DNA from: Catenulispora rubra
GTDB lineage: Bacteria; Actinomycetota; Actinomycetes; Streptomycetales; Catenulisporaceae
DNA length: 64,000 nucleotides
Assembly: GCF_015356825.1 (NCBI RefSeq)
Contig: NZ_JAACYW010000014.1
Coordinates: 17,728-81,727 of the forward strand
Reading direction: 5' to 3'
Shown here piece by piece: positions 1 to 8,065 of the stretch; the stretch's first letter is position 1, and every line of letters starts with the position of its first letter. The notes under the pieces are model-generated. The model made no database searches. It worked only from the letters and a program-made list of their open reading frames with translations, and had not been told where the DNA came from. The position numbers were made by a program, and so were the translations under genes.

Positions 1-545
1 TCGACCTGGAGCTGCGCTACCGGGGCCTGCGGGCGCCGCACAAGATCAAGATGGCGGTGTCCGGCTGCGCCCGGGAGTGCGCCGAGGCGCAGTCCAAGGA
101 CGTCGGCGTCATCGCCACCGAGCGCGGCTGGAACCTCTACGTCGGCGGCAACGGAGGCGCCCGGCCCCGGCACGCCGACCTGCTGGCCACCGACCTCGAC
201 GACGAGACGCTGATCCGCACCATCGACCGCTTCCTGGCCCTGTACATCGCCGAGGCCGACCGGCTGGAGCGCACCGCGACCTGGGTCGAGCGCTACGAGG
301 GCGGCCTGGACCGGCTTCGCAGTGTCCTGATCGACGACGTCGAGGAGCGCGGCGTGGAGTTGGAGGCGCTGATCGCGGCGCACGTCGAGGCCTACACCGA
401 CGAATGGCGCGCGGTGCTGGAGGACCCGGCGAAGCTGGCCCGCTTCGCCACCTTCGTCAACGCGCCGGACGCGCCCGACCCGACCGTCGCGTTCGTGCCC
501 GAACGCGGACAGATCAAGCCGCTGCTGACTCTTGGGAGGCGCTGA
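1..545 (+). CDS. nirB: Nitrite reductase [NAD(P)H] large subunit, C-terminal part (5' end outside window)
   Basis: The reading frame is open from the first bases of the window and ends at TGA 543-545; only about 180 C-terminal residues are present. The segment KMAVSGCARECAEAQ carries the CxxxC pair that, in the nitrite/sulfite reductase family, helps bind the 4Fe-4S/sirohaem centre, followed by the family-typical GWNLYVGGNGG. NirB reduces nitrite to ammonium with NAD(P)H in the cytoplasm. It overlaps nirD by one base (TGATG), and narK follows, so this is an assimilatory nitrate/nitrite operon. The FAD and NAD domains lie upstream, outside the window. The ATG at 51 is internal, not a start. 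Confidence 0.93.
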   Translation, partial: DLELRYRGLRAPHKIKMAVSGCARECAEAQSKDVGVIATERGWNLYVGGNGGARPRHADLLATDLDDETLIRTIDRFLALYIAEADRLERTATWVERYEGGLDRLRSVLIDDVEERGVELEALIAAHVEAYTDEWRAVLEDPAKLARFATFVNAPDAPDPTVAFVPERGQIKPLLTLGRR

Positions 546-964
546 TGTCTATCGAACTCGCCCGCGACGAGGTGCAGGCGGATGCCTGGACCGCTGTGTG
601 TAAGTACACGGAGTTGGAACCGGGTCGTGGCGTGGCCGCGCTGGTCGACGGCGAGGCGGTGGCGGTGTTCCGGTTGGGTGACGGATCGCTCTACGCGGTC
701 GGCAACACCGATCCGTTCTGCGGCGCGTCGGTCATCTCGCGGGGGATCACCGGGATGCGCGGCGACGGCACCGCGACCGTCGCTTCGCCGATGTACAAAG
801 ATGTGTTCGACCTGGCGACGGGAGTCGCGCTGGAGGCGCCGGACGTGCGCCTGCCGGTGTTCGCCGTACGTCGGCACCGGGGCATGGTGTGGGTCGCGCC
901 GGATGTCACATCGGATTACGCGCAGGATGCGGAACTCCTCATGGAGCCGACTCTGGTGGCATGA
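545..964 (+). CDS. nirD: Nitrite reductase small subunit NirD (Rieske-like fold)
   Basis: This 139-residue protein starts at the ATG that shares its A with the nirB stop codon, which indicates translational coupling. It has the NirD-type Rieske fold (DGSLYAVGNTDPF, then the SPMYKDVFDLATG strand pair) but lacks the Cys-His pairs of true Rieske proteins, as usual for assimilatory NirD. It is the partner of NirB in cytoplasmic nitrite reduction to ammonium. Length is normal for the family (about 110-140). A longer in-frame reading upstream runs inside nirB and is not needed. Confidence 0.92.
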   Translation: MSIELARDEVQADAWTAVCKYTELEPGRGVAALVDGEAVAVFRLGDGSLYAVGNTDPFCGASVISRGITGMRGDGTATVASPMYKDVFDLATGVALEAPDVRLPVFAVRRHRGMVWVAPDVTSDYAQDAELLMEPTLVA

Positions 965-1030
965 ACAGCCGAAACAGGGCGCTCATAGCGTGAGGTCACG
1001 CTCACCGGAAACGATCGAAGGAGGAGAGCC

Positions 1031-2356
1031 GTGACCGTGACCGCCACCGATTCCGCTCAGTCGGACCGAACTCTGCTGGACACCTGGAACCCCGAGAACG
1101 AGGACCTGTGGGCCGCCGGCGGGCGCCGCATCGCCCGCCGCAACCTCGTTCTGTCGATCCTCTCGGAGCACATCGGCTTCTCGGTGTGGTCGCTGTGGTC
1201 GGTGCTGGTGCTGTTCCTCGGCCCCGCCTACCACGTCGACGCCGCCGGGAAGTTCCTGCTCACCTCCGTGCCCACGCTGGTGGGCTCGGTGCTGAGGCTG
1301 CCGTACAGCTTCGCCGTCACCCGCTTCGGGGGCCGGAACTGGACGGTCTTCAGCGCCCTGATCCTGCTGGTGCCCTGCGCGCTGGCGGCCTTCCTGGTCA
1401 AGCCCGGGGTGTCGTACTCGACGCTGCTGGTGCTGGCCGCGATCACCGGCGTCGGCGGCGGGAACTTCGCCTCGTCGATGACCAACATCAACGCCTTCTA
1501 CCCCGACCGGCTCAAGGGCTGGGCGCTGGGGCTGAACGCCGGCGGCGGGAACATCGGCGTGGCGGCCGTGCAGCTCGTCGGGCTGGCGGTGCTGGCCTGG
1601 AGCGGCAAGGGGCATCCGGGGCTGGTGGCCGGGATCTACCTGCCGCTGATCGTGGTGGCCGCGGTCGGCTCGGCGCTGTATATGGACAACCTGCCGAACC
1701 GGCGCGCCGAGAAGGGGGCGATCCGGGAGGTCGCCAAGCGGGGCGACACCTGGATCATCTCAGTGCTCTACATCGGTACCTTCGGATCGTTCATCGGCTT
1801 CGGGTTCGCCTTCGGCCAGGTGCTCCAGGTGCAGTTCAAGCACGACTTCGCGACTCCGATCGACGCGGCGTACCTGACGTTCCTGGGCCCGCTGCTGGGC
1901 TCGCTGTCCCGCCCGATCGGCGGCCGGCTCGCCGACCGCTTCGGCGGTGCGCGGGTGAGTCTGGCGACGTTCGCCGCCATGGCCGTCGGAGCCGCCGTCG
2001 TGCTCGCCGCTTCGCGGGCGGCGTCGCTGGCGGTGTTCGTGACCGGCTTCGTGCTGCTGTTCGTGTTCAGCGGGGTCGGCAACGGCTCGGTCTACAAGAT
2101 GATCCCGGGGTTGTTCGCCGACCAGGCCGAGGCCACGGCCCGGCGGCTCAGCGGGGCGCTGATCGGACTGGCCGGGGCGGTCGGGGCATTCGGGGGAGTG
2201 CTGGTGAACCTGGCGTTCCGGCAGTCGTTCCTGAGCACCAAGAACGGCGACGCCGCCTACCTGACGTTCCTCGTCTTCTACGCGCTGTGTGCCGCGTTGA
2301 CGTGGGCTGCGTTCCTGCGACGCCGGGCGGTGGTCCTGCGACACCAGGCCGTGTGA
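1031..2356 (+). CDS. narK: Nitrate/nitrite transporter NarK (MFS)
   Basis: This 441-residue major facilitator protein has about 12 membrane helices and the nitrate/nitrite porter signatures: a glycine-rich helix around GVGGGNFASSMTNINAFYP and a second one at LGLNAGGGNIGV. It moves nitrate in or nitrite out across the cytoplasmic membrane. The GTG start at 1031 is preceded by a near-perfect ribosome site (AAGGAGGAG), 66 bp after nirD, so it belongs to the nir operon. The last 24 bases, including the stop codon, are repeated almost exactly 60 bp downstream (see the repeat entry). Confidence 0.93.
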   Translation: MTVTATDSAQSDRTLLDTWNPENEDLWAAGGRRIARRNLVLSILSEHIGFSVWSLWSVLVLFLGPAYHVDAAGKFLLTSVPTLVGSVLRLPYSFAVTRFGGRNWTVFSALILLVPCALAAFLVKPGVSYSTLLVLAAITGVGGGNFASSMTNINAFYPDRLKGWALGLNAGGGNIGVAAVQLVGLAVLAWSGKGHPGLVAGIYLPLIVVAAVGSALYMDNLPNRRAEKGAIREVAKRGDTWIISVLYIGTFGSFIGFGFAFGQVLQVQFKHDFATPIDAAYLTFLGPLLGSLSRPIGGRLADRFGGARVSLATFAAMAVGAAVVLAASRAASLAVFVTGFVLLFVFSGVGNGSVYKMIPGLFADQAEATARRLSGALIGLAGAVGAFGGVLVNLAFRQSFLSTKNGDAAYLTFLVFYALCAALTWAAFLRRRAVVLRHQAV

Positions 2357-2445
2357 GGGGCCGTGTGAGGCCGGCCGGGCCGCATGAGGCCGGCCCTGCG
2401 ACACCGGGCCGTGTGAGGCCGGCCGGGTGTCATGAGGCCGGCTGA
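2335..2445. repeat. Degenerate tandem repeats spanning the narK stop codon
   Basis: The block 2335-2358 (CCTGCGACACCAGGCCGTGT, then GAGG) recurs at 2395-2418 with one mismatch, a period of 60 bp. Shorter GAGGCCGGCC units fill the space between and after. The first copy contains the narK TGA (2354-2356). No gene is visible in 2357-2503. It is one of several stop-codon duplications in this window. Confidence 0.8.
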
Positions 2446-2503
2446 GCCCCCGGACGACTGCTTTATGGAGCGACGAAAAAGCTTCGGCGTGTTGTTCCCC
2501 GGG

Positions 2504-2537
2504 GTCACTCGATCGGCCCAGTCACTCGATCGGCCCA
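2504..2537. repeat. Perfect 17-bp tandem duplication at the end of the Lrp gene
   Basis: GTCACTCGATCGGCCCA occurs twice head-to-tail (2504-2520 and 2521-2537). The second copy contains the stop codon (2522-2524, minus strand) of the Lrp-family gene, so the duplication created or copied a stop. Confidence 0.85.
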
Positions 2538-3049
2538 GAGTTCGGCGGCCCAGAGTCCGGGACGAGCTCCGGATCGCCTGGCAGCGCCGGCAGGTGGTCC
2601 GTCTCGTCGAAGACCAGCAGCGTCCGGGTGGAGCGCACCCCCGGCATGTTCTGGATGTGGGCGAAGACCAGGTCCCGCAGCGTCTTGTTGGAGGCGCTGC
2701 GGACCAGCAGCAGGACGTCGAAGTCGCCGCTGACCAGCGCCACGTGCTCCACCCACGGCAGTGCCGCCAGGGTGTCGCGGATCTGGCGCCAGCTGTTCTG
2801 TTCGACCTTCATGGTCAGGTAGGCCGAGGTGCTGAAGCCCACGCGCTCGGGATCGACCTGGATCGTGAAGCGGCGGATCACACCGTCATCGAGCAGGCGT
2901 TTCACGCGCGTGTAGACGTGCGCGCGGGACACGTGGACGGCGGCGGCCAGGTCGCGCATCGACATCCGGCCGTCCTGCTGGAGCAGATGGACGATTCGAC
3001 GGTCCGTGTCGTCCAGCGTGGACGGTCGGCCCGGGTTAGCGGTGCTCAT
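2522..3049 (-). CDS. bkdR: Lrp/AsnC family transcriptional regulator (BkdR-like)
   Basis: The ATG at 3049 gives a 175-residue protein with an N-terminal winged helix-turn-helix (about residues 10-60: DDTDRRIVHLLQQDGRMSMR) and a C-terminal RAM/AsnC effector domain (VSGDFDVLLLVR). Lrp-family proteins bind DNA as dimers or octamers and respond to amino acids or keto acids. It is transcribed divergently from the branched-chain 2-oxoacid dehydrogenase operon, the arrangement of bkdR in pseudomonads and streptomycetes, so control of that operon is the likely role. Longer in-frame extensions of this ORF run antisense through the E1 alpha gene and are spurious. The symbol is inferred from context. 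Confidence 0.88.
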   Translation of the reverse strand: MSTANPGRPSTLDDTDRRIVHLLQQDGRMSMRDLAAAVHVSRAHVYTRVKRLLDDGVIRRFTIQVDPERVGFSTSAYLTMKVEQNSWRQIRDTLAALPWVEHVALVSGDFDVLLLVRSASNKTLRDLVFAHIQNMPGVRSTRTLLVFDETDHLPALPGDPELVPDSGPPNSGPIE

Positions 3050-3096
3050 GGCTCCAATTGTCTCCGATCTTGCATGCTCACTGGTCAACCGGCATG

Positions 3097-3116
3097 TGCC
3101 GAACAAAGAATCGGCA
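3097..3116. promoter_or_regulatory. Candidate Lrp-type operator between bkdR and bkdA
   Basis: TGCCGA (3097-3102) and TCGGCA (3111-3116) form an inverted repeat around an A-rich 8-bp centre (ACAAAGAA). This is the shape of AsnC/Lrp family sites and lies midway between the divergent starts. Binding is an inference. Confidence 0.5.
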
Positions 3117-3166
3117 TCACACTGCCATAGCACCGCCGACACGTGACCCTGTTCAACGGAGACGAC

Positions 3167-4351
3167 GTGACCGTTCTCGCCACGCCCGACAAGACCGGGT
3201 CGGGCTTCCCGCTCGGGTTCGACGCGATATTGGACCCCTCGCCCCTGCAGTACCTCGACGAGCACGGCGCGCTCTCCGGCGCCCTGCGCGACGACGCCCC
3301 CGAGCTGGACTCGAAGGAGCTGCTGGCCACCTGGCGCGCCATGGTGATCGGGCGGCGGTTCGACGTGCAGGCCACCACGATGGTCCGGCAGGGCCGGCTG
3401 GCCGTCTACCCCTCGTCCTACGGCCAGGAGGCGTGCGAGATCGGCGCGATCCTCGCGCTGCGTCCCACCGACTGGTTCTTCCCGACCTACCGCGACTGCG
3501 TGTCGATGGTGACCCGCGGCATCGACACCGTGGAGACGCTGACCCTGCTGCGCGGCGACTGGCACTGCGGCTACGACCCGCAGCGCTGGCGCACCGCCCC
3601 GCAGTGCACGCCGCTGGCCACCCAGGCCCCGCACGCCGCCGGGCTCGCGCTGGCCGCCAAGCTGGCCGGCGACGACACCGTCGCGCTGGCGTTCTGCGGC
3701 GACGGCGGGACCTCCGAGGGCGATTTCCACGAGGCGCTGAACTTCGCCGCGGTGTATCAGGCCCCTGTCATCTTCTTCGTGCAGAACAACCAGTACGCCA
3801 TCTCGGTGCCGCTGGCCAAGCAGACGCGGGCCGCGGCGCTCGCGCACAAGGCCGTCGGGTACGGCATGGCCGGCGTGCGGGTGGACGGCAACGACGTGAT
3901 CGCCGTGCGGCGCGCGGTCGCCGAGGCCGCCGAGCGGGCCCGGCGGGGCGAGGGCCCGACGCTGATCGAGGCCGTCACCTACCGGATGCAGGCGCACACC
4001 AACGCCGACGACGCCAGCCGGTACCGGGAGGAATCAGAGGTCGAGTACTGGAAGGTGCGCGACCCGCTGGCACGGCTGGAGACGTACCTGAAGGCGGCGG
4101 GGCTGCTGACAGACGACGTCATCGCCGAGGCGAATCAGGTCGCTGAGGAGCTGGCGAACGACATGCGGGCCCGGCTCGGCGAGGAGCCGGAGGTGGACCA
4201 CCGCGACATGTTCGCGTACGTCTACGCCGAGCCGACGCCGCAGCTGCTGGAGCAGGCTGCCGCACTTCAAGCGGAGATCGATGCAGCCCAGCTCGATGCG
4301 GCTGAGTTCGATGCTGCCGAGCTCGACGCCGAGAGCGAGGCCGCGCGATGA
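3167..4351 (+). CDS. bkdA: Branched-chain 2-oxoacid (or pyruvate) dehydrogenase E1 component, alpha subunit
   Basis: This is the thiamine-diphosphate-dependent decarboxylase subunit. The ThDP/Mg motif GDGGTSEGDFHEA, followed about 25 residues later by QNNQYAIS, is clear, as is YGQEACEIGA in the active-site channel. It decarboxylates branched-chain 2-oxoacids from Val/Leu/Ile and passes the acyl group to E2. I prefer GTG 3167 because GGAG sits five bases upstream; GTG 3143 is in frame and would add eight residues. The last 25 residues are a DAAQLDAAEFDAAELDAE repeat coded by roughly 15-bp DNA units just before the stop, an odd acidic tail. The stop overlaps the E1 beta start (ATGA). Confidence 0.9.
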   Translation: MTVLATPDKTGSGFPLGFDAILDPSPLQYLDEHGALSGALRDDAPELDSKELLATWRAMVIGRRFDVQATTMVRQGRLAVYPSSYGQEACEIGAILALRPTDWFFPTYRDCVSMVTRGIDTVETLTLLRGDWHCGYDPQRWRTAPQCTPLATQAPHAAGLALAAKLAGDDTVALAFCGDGGTSEGDFHEALNFAAVYQAPVIFFVQNNQYAISVPLAKQTRAAALAHKAVGYGMAGVRVDGNDVIAVRRAVAEAAERARRGEGPTLIEAVTYRMQAHTNADDASRYREESEVEYWKVRDPLARLETYLKAAGLLTDDVIAEANQVAEELANDMRARLGEEPEVDHRDMFAYVYAEPTPQLLEQAAALQAEIDAAQLDAAEFDAAELDAESEAAR

Positions 4352-5352
4352 CCGCCACGCTCGACGGTGCCGTGAAGAGCACTGAGATCTCCCTGGCGCA
4401 GGCTGTGAATCGGGCGCTGCGCGACGCGATGACGGCCGACGAGAAGGTGGTCGTCTTCGGCGAGGACGTCGGCGTGCTCGGCGGCGTCTTCCGCGTCACC
4501 GACGGCCTGACCCGCGACTTCGGCGAGCAGCGCTGCTTCGACACGCCGCTGGCCGAGGCGGGCATCATGGGCACCGCGATCGGCATGGCGATGTACGGGT
4601 TCCGGCCGGTCGTGGAGATGCAGTTCGACGCGTTCTCCTACCCGGCCTTCGAGCAGATCGCCTCGCACCTGGCGAAGATGCGCAACCGGACGCGCGGCGC
4701 GCTGCCGCTGCCGGTGGTCGTGCGGGTGCCCTACGGCGGCGGGATCGGCGGCGTGGAGCACCACTCGGACTCCTCCGAGGGGTACTTCGTCGCCACGCCC
4801 GGCCTGCACGTGGTGACGCCGGCGACGGTGTCGGACGCGTACACGCTGCTGCGCGCGGCGATCGAGTCGGACGACCCGGTGATCTTCATGGAGCCCAAGC
4901 GGCTCTACTGGTCGAAGGACCAGCTGGACACGGCCGGCCCGGCCATCGGCCAGGCCACGGTGCGGCGTCAGGGCACTGATGCGACGCTGATCGCCTACGG
5001 CCCGACGGTGCAGACCGCGCTGGAGGCCGCCGAGGCCGGCGCGGCGGAAGGCTACGACCTGGAGGTCGTGGACCTGCGCTCGATCGTGCCCTTCGACGAC
5101 GCGACGGTGACCGCCTCGGTGCGCAAGACCGGGCGCGCGGTGGTGATCCACGAGGCCGCAGGCTTCGGCGGGACCGGCGCGGAGATCGCGGCGCGGGTGT
5201 CGGAGCGTTGCTTCCACTGGCTGGAGGCGCCGGTGCGCCGGGTGACCGGGTTCGACATCCCGTACCCGCCGCCGAAGCTGGAGCGGCACCACCTGCCGTC
5301 GGTGGACCGGATCCTGGACGCGGTGGCGTCGTTGCAGTGGGAGGACCGGTGA
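4348..5352 (+). CDS. bkdB: 2-oxoacid dehydrogenase E1 component, beta subunit
   Basis: This 334-residue transketolase-like beta subunit contains VFGEDVGVLGGVFRVTDGL near the N-terminus, the DTPLAEAGIMGTAIGMA segment contacting ThDP, and the C-terminal IHEAAGFGGTGAEIAARV region. Together with the alpha subunit it forms the E1 heterotetramer. ATG 4348 overlaps the alpha stop and its own TGA overlaps the E2 GTG, so the three genes are tightly coupled. A pyruvate dehydrogenase assignment cannot be fully excluded, but the three-gene E1a-E1b-E2 order with an Lrp neighbour favours branched-chain oxoacids. Confidence 0.92.
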   Translation: MTATLDGAVKSTEISLAQAVNRALRDAMTADEKVVVFGEDVGVLGGVFRVTDGLTRDFGEQRCFDTPLAEAGIMGTAIGMAMYGFRPVVEMQFDAFSYPAFEQIASHLAKMRNRTRGALPLPVVVRVPYGGGIGGVEHHSDSSEGYFVATPGLHVVTPATVSDAYTLLRAAIESDDPVIFMEPKRLYWSKDQLDTAGPAIGQATVRRQGTDATLIAYGPTVQTALEAAEAGAAEGYDLEVVDLRSIVPFDDATVTASVRKTGRAVVIHEAAGFGGTGAEIAARVSERCFHWLEAPVRRVTGFDIPYPPPKLERHHLPSVDRILDAVASLQWEDR

Positions 5353-6692
5353 GCACTCGCGAGTTCCTGCTGCCGGACCTCGGCGAGGGGCTGACCGAGG
5401 CCGAGATCATCGCCTGGCACGTGGCGGTCGGCGAGCACGTCGCGGTCGACCAGGTGGTGTGCGAGGTCGAGACGGCGAAGGCCTCGGTGGAGGTGCCCTG
5501 TCCGTACGCCGGCGAGGTCGTCGAGCTGTACGGGGCGGTCGGGGATGTGGTGGATGTCGGGAAGCCGCTGATCAGCGTCGCGAGTGTCGCGGCGGTGGTG
5601 GCGGCACCGGAAGAGCCGGCGGACCGGGCTCGGCTCGATGCCGAGGCCAAAAACGGCAAGACGAAGCAGAGCTCTGGCAACGTCCTCGTCGGCTACGGCA
5701 CTGTCGAAAGCGGCGGCGTCCGCCGTCGGCGGGTCGTGAGCGGGTTCGGTGGGCACGCTGCTGTGCCGCCGCGCGTGCATGTGGCGCCGGTTGTGGTTGC
5801 CGATGCCGCCGCGGTCGAGCGGAAGGGCGGCCGGATTCCGGTTGTCTCGCCGTTGGTGCGCCGGCTGGCTAGGGAGGGTGGGCTCGATCTGGCGTCGGTG
5901 CAGGGGTCGGGTCCTGAGGGCTTGATCATGCGGCGCGATGTTGAGGCGGCTTTGGCTGCCCCGGCTGCTGCTCCCGTTTCGTCGAGTACTGGCATCGCTG
6001 AGCGTGAGCGGTTGCCGTTGCGCGGTTTGCGCAAGACCGTTGCCGACAAGCTGTCGCGTTCGCGGCGCGAGATTCCGGATGCGACGACGTGGGTTGATGT
6101 CGATGCGACCGGGCTGATGGAGCTGCGGGCGACGCTGAATCGGGACGCGTCCGTTCCGAAGATCAGTCTGCTGGCTGTGTTGGCGCGGATTTGTGTTGCG
6201 GGTCTGGCGCGCTATCCGGAGTTGAACGCGACCGTCGATGTTGAGCGGCAGGAGATCGTCCGGTACGCCGACGTGAATCTCGGCTTCGCCGCGCAGACGG
6301 ATCGCGGTTTGGTCGTCCCGGTCGTGCGGGGGGCGCATCGGATGTCGACCGAGGAGTTGTCGGCCGAGTTCGAGCGTTTGACCGCGGGGGCGCGCGCGGG
6401 CTCGCTGCCGGTGTCGGAGCTGACCGGCTCCACGTTCACGCTGAACAACTACGGCGTCTACGGCGTCGACGGCTCCACGCCGATCCTGAACCATCCCGAG
6501 GCCGCGATGCTCGGGGTGGGGCGGATCGTGAAGAAGCCGTGGGTGGTCGGCGACGAGCTGGCCGTCCGCCAGGTCACGCAGCTGTCGTTCACCTTCGATC
6601 ATCGGGTGTGCGACGGCGGCGTGGCCGGCGGGTTCCTGCGCTACGTCGCGGATCTGGTCGAGGAGCCGACGCGGTTGCTGCGCGGGTTGTAG
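5349..6692 (+). CDS. bkdC: Dihydrolipoamide acyltransferase E2 component
   Basis: GTG 5349 overlaps the E1 beta stop and gives 447 residues. Domains in order: one lipoyl domain (about 1-80, lipoylated Lys in VETAKASV), a linker, the peripheral subunit-binding domain (SPLVRRLAREGGLDLASV), and the catalytic acyltransferase domain ending with the active-site motif DHRVCDGG. It transfers the acyl group to CoA in the 2-oxoacid dehydrogenase complex. No E3 gene is adjacent; lipoamide dehydrogenase must come from elsewhere. From about 5700 the third codon positions are less GC-biased than in the two E1 genes. A 12-bp stem hairpin follows the stop. Confidence 0.93.
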   Translation: MSTREFLLPDLGEGLTEAEIIAWHVAVGEHVAVDQVVCEVETAKASVEVPCPYAGEVVELYGAVGDVVDVGKPLISVASVAAVVAAPEEPADRARLDAEAKNGKTKQSSGNVLVGYGTVESGGVRRRRVVSGFGGHAAVPPRVHVAPVVVADAAAVERKGGRIPVVSPLVRRLAREGGLDLASVQGSGPEGLIMRRDVEAALAAPAAAPVSSSTGIAERERLPLRGLRKTVADKLSRSRREIPDATTWVDVDATGLMELRATLNRDASVPKISLLAVLARICVAGLARYPELNATVDVERQEIVRYADVNLGFAAQTDRGLVVPVVRGAHRMSTEELSAEFERLTAGARAGSLPVSELTGSTFTLNNYGVYGVDGSTPILNHPEAAMLGVGRIVKKPWVVGDELAVRQVTQLSFTFDHRVCDGGVAGGFLRYVADLVEEPTRLLRGL

Positions 6693-6706
6693 TGCTGCGA
6701 ATGCCG

Positions 6707-6736
6707 GGGGCCTGACAGAGAGCGCTGTCAGGCCCC
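6707..6736. terminator. Bidirectional hairpin terminator after the bkd operon
   Basis: A perfect 12-bp stem (GGGGCCTGACAG with CTGTCAGGCCCC) around a 6-base loop lies between the convergent bkdC and serine-hydrolase stops, followed by TGGTTT. It can serve both strands. Confidence 0.8.
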
Positions 6737-6746
6737 TGGTTTCGTG

Positions 6747-7991
6747 CTACGGCATGAAGGCTGCGGCGGCCAGCCGGTTCGCCTTCTCCAGCCCGGCCTC
6801 GGCGGCCACGTCGGTGACGCCGGTCGAGACGATGCCGACGTGCCGCAGGTCGCGGGTGGCGAACATGGCGGTGAAGTAGCCCATGTCCTCGCCGGTCTTG
6901 CCCCACAGGACGGTCCCGTCGGGCAGCGTGTCGGTGCCGATGCCCAGGCCGAAGCAGGCCTTGCCCTTGTCCGGGCCGCTCTGGCAGTTCCCTGAGTCGC
7001 CGGTGTACGGCAGCAGGTCGCCGGCGGCGTCGTGGGGGAGCGCGAGCATCTGCGTCAGCTGCGCATGCGGCAGGAGCCGCCCCTGGAACAGCACGGTGAT
7101 GAACCTGTTGAGGTCGCCGGTCGTGGAGATCATGCTCGACGGGTCGCCGCCGGCGGCGCTGACGTCCGTGACAGTGCCCTGACTTTCGGTCAGATAGCCG
7201 TGCATGTACGGCGACGGCATCCGCGGCGCGCCTTGCGGAACGAAAGTGCCGGTCAGGTGCAGTGGCCGGACGATGCGGGCCTCGACCTCGTCACCGAACG
7301 AGTGCCCGGTGACGTGCTCGATGAGCAGCCCGACGATGCGGAAGTTCAGCGAGTTGTAGCTCTGCGCGGTCCCGGGGGCGAAGACCGGGCCGGGCCACGG
7401 ACGGCCGGCGGGCCGCAGTGTCGAGTCGATGATCTGTCGGAAGCCCTGGTACTCGAAGCGCCCGGCGATCAGCTGGTCGGTGGTCATGGACGGCCCGCCG
7501 TCGCCGATCTGCGGCAGCCCGCTGGTCATGTTCAGCAACTGGCGCAGCGTGATCGGCTGGAACGTCGCGGGTAGCAGGCCGGGCAGGTACTGCTGCACGC
7601 TCTGGTCGAGGTCCACGCGATGCTCGGCGGCGAGCTGCAACAACACGACGGCCGAGAACGTCTTGCTGATGCTGCCGATGCGGAAGTGCGCGTCGTCGGC
7701 GACCGGCCCGCCGGTCTGCGTGTCGCCGGCCGAGCCGCGCCACGTCTGTCCATCGCTCCGCACGAGCGCGACCGCTCCGGCCGCCGCCTCGCCGGGGCGC
7801 ATGGCGATCGCCTGCTGCAACGTGGCCGGGTTGAGCGCCGGGGCGGTGGTGCGCGGTGTGGCCACGGCGGTGGCGCTGAGCGACGGTGTGGCGGCGGAAG
7901 CTTCGGCAACGACAGCAAACCCCGTCACGGCCGTCGCGAGTGCGGTGAACGCGGCGGCCGCAGCCCTGCGCTTGGCGTTGATTCGCATCAT
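6747..7991 (-). CDS. Secreted serine hydrolase, beta-lactamase/D-Ala-D-Ala carboxypeptidase family
   Basis: This 414-residue protein has a signal peptide (MMRINAKRRAAAAAFTALAT onward, cleavage near ASA-AT) and the class C beta-lactamase-like fold. The SxxK nucleophile motif is SISK at about residue 108; YNSLN stands where the family usually has YSN, and LWGKTG is the third (KTG) box near residue 370. Such enzymes act outside the membrane as carboxypeptidases, esterases or peptidases; the substrate cannot be told. ATG 7991 and the next ATG 7988 are both possible. A downstream MFS gene on the same strand lies upstream in transcription order, with TGCAAAC repeats between them. Confidence 0.85.
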   Translation of the reverse strand: MMRINAKRRAAAAAFTALATAVTGFAVVAEASAATPSLSATAVATPRTTAPALNPATLQQAIAMRPGEAAAGAVALVRSDGQTWRGSAGDTQTGGPVADDAHFRIGSISKTFSAVVLLQLAAEHRVDLDQSVQQYLPGLLPATFQPITLRQLLNMTSGLPQIGDGGPSMTTDQLIAGRFEYQGFRQIIDSTLRPAGRPWPGPVFAPGTAQSYNSLNFRIVGLLIEHVTGHSFGDEVEARIVRPLHLTGTFVPQGAPRMPSPYMHGYLTESQGTVTDVSAAGGDPSSMISTTGDLNRFITVLFQGRLLPHAQLTQMLALPHDAAGDLLPYTGDSGNCQSGPDKGKACFGLGIGTDTLPDGTVLWGKTGEDMGYFTAMFATRDLRHVGIVSTGVTDVAAEAGLEKANRLAAAAFMP

Positions 7992-8023
7992 GGGGACCAC
8001 GGTAGGGGATTGCAGAGACTCTT

Positions 8024-8065
8024 TGCAAACAGTTCTGCAAACAAGCTCTGCAAGTGCTTGCGCAA
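8024..8065. repeat. TGCAAAC-type short repeats between MFS stop and hydrolase start
   Basis: TGCAAAC occurs at 8024 and 8036, with degenerate copies TGCAAG at 8049 and TTGCGCAA at 8058, a spacing of about 12-13 bp. It could be an operator array for the serine hydrolase or another stop-flanking duplication like those at other gene ends here. Confidence 0.5.

Noticed and set aside
7992..8065. Fusion of the serine hydrolase with the upstream MFS region in one long minus-strand frame
   Set aside because: The upstream part is out of frame with the MFS gene and has no signal peptide; the hydrolase has its own start and leader.
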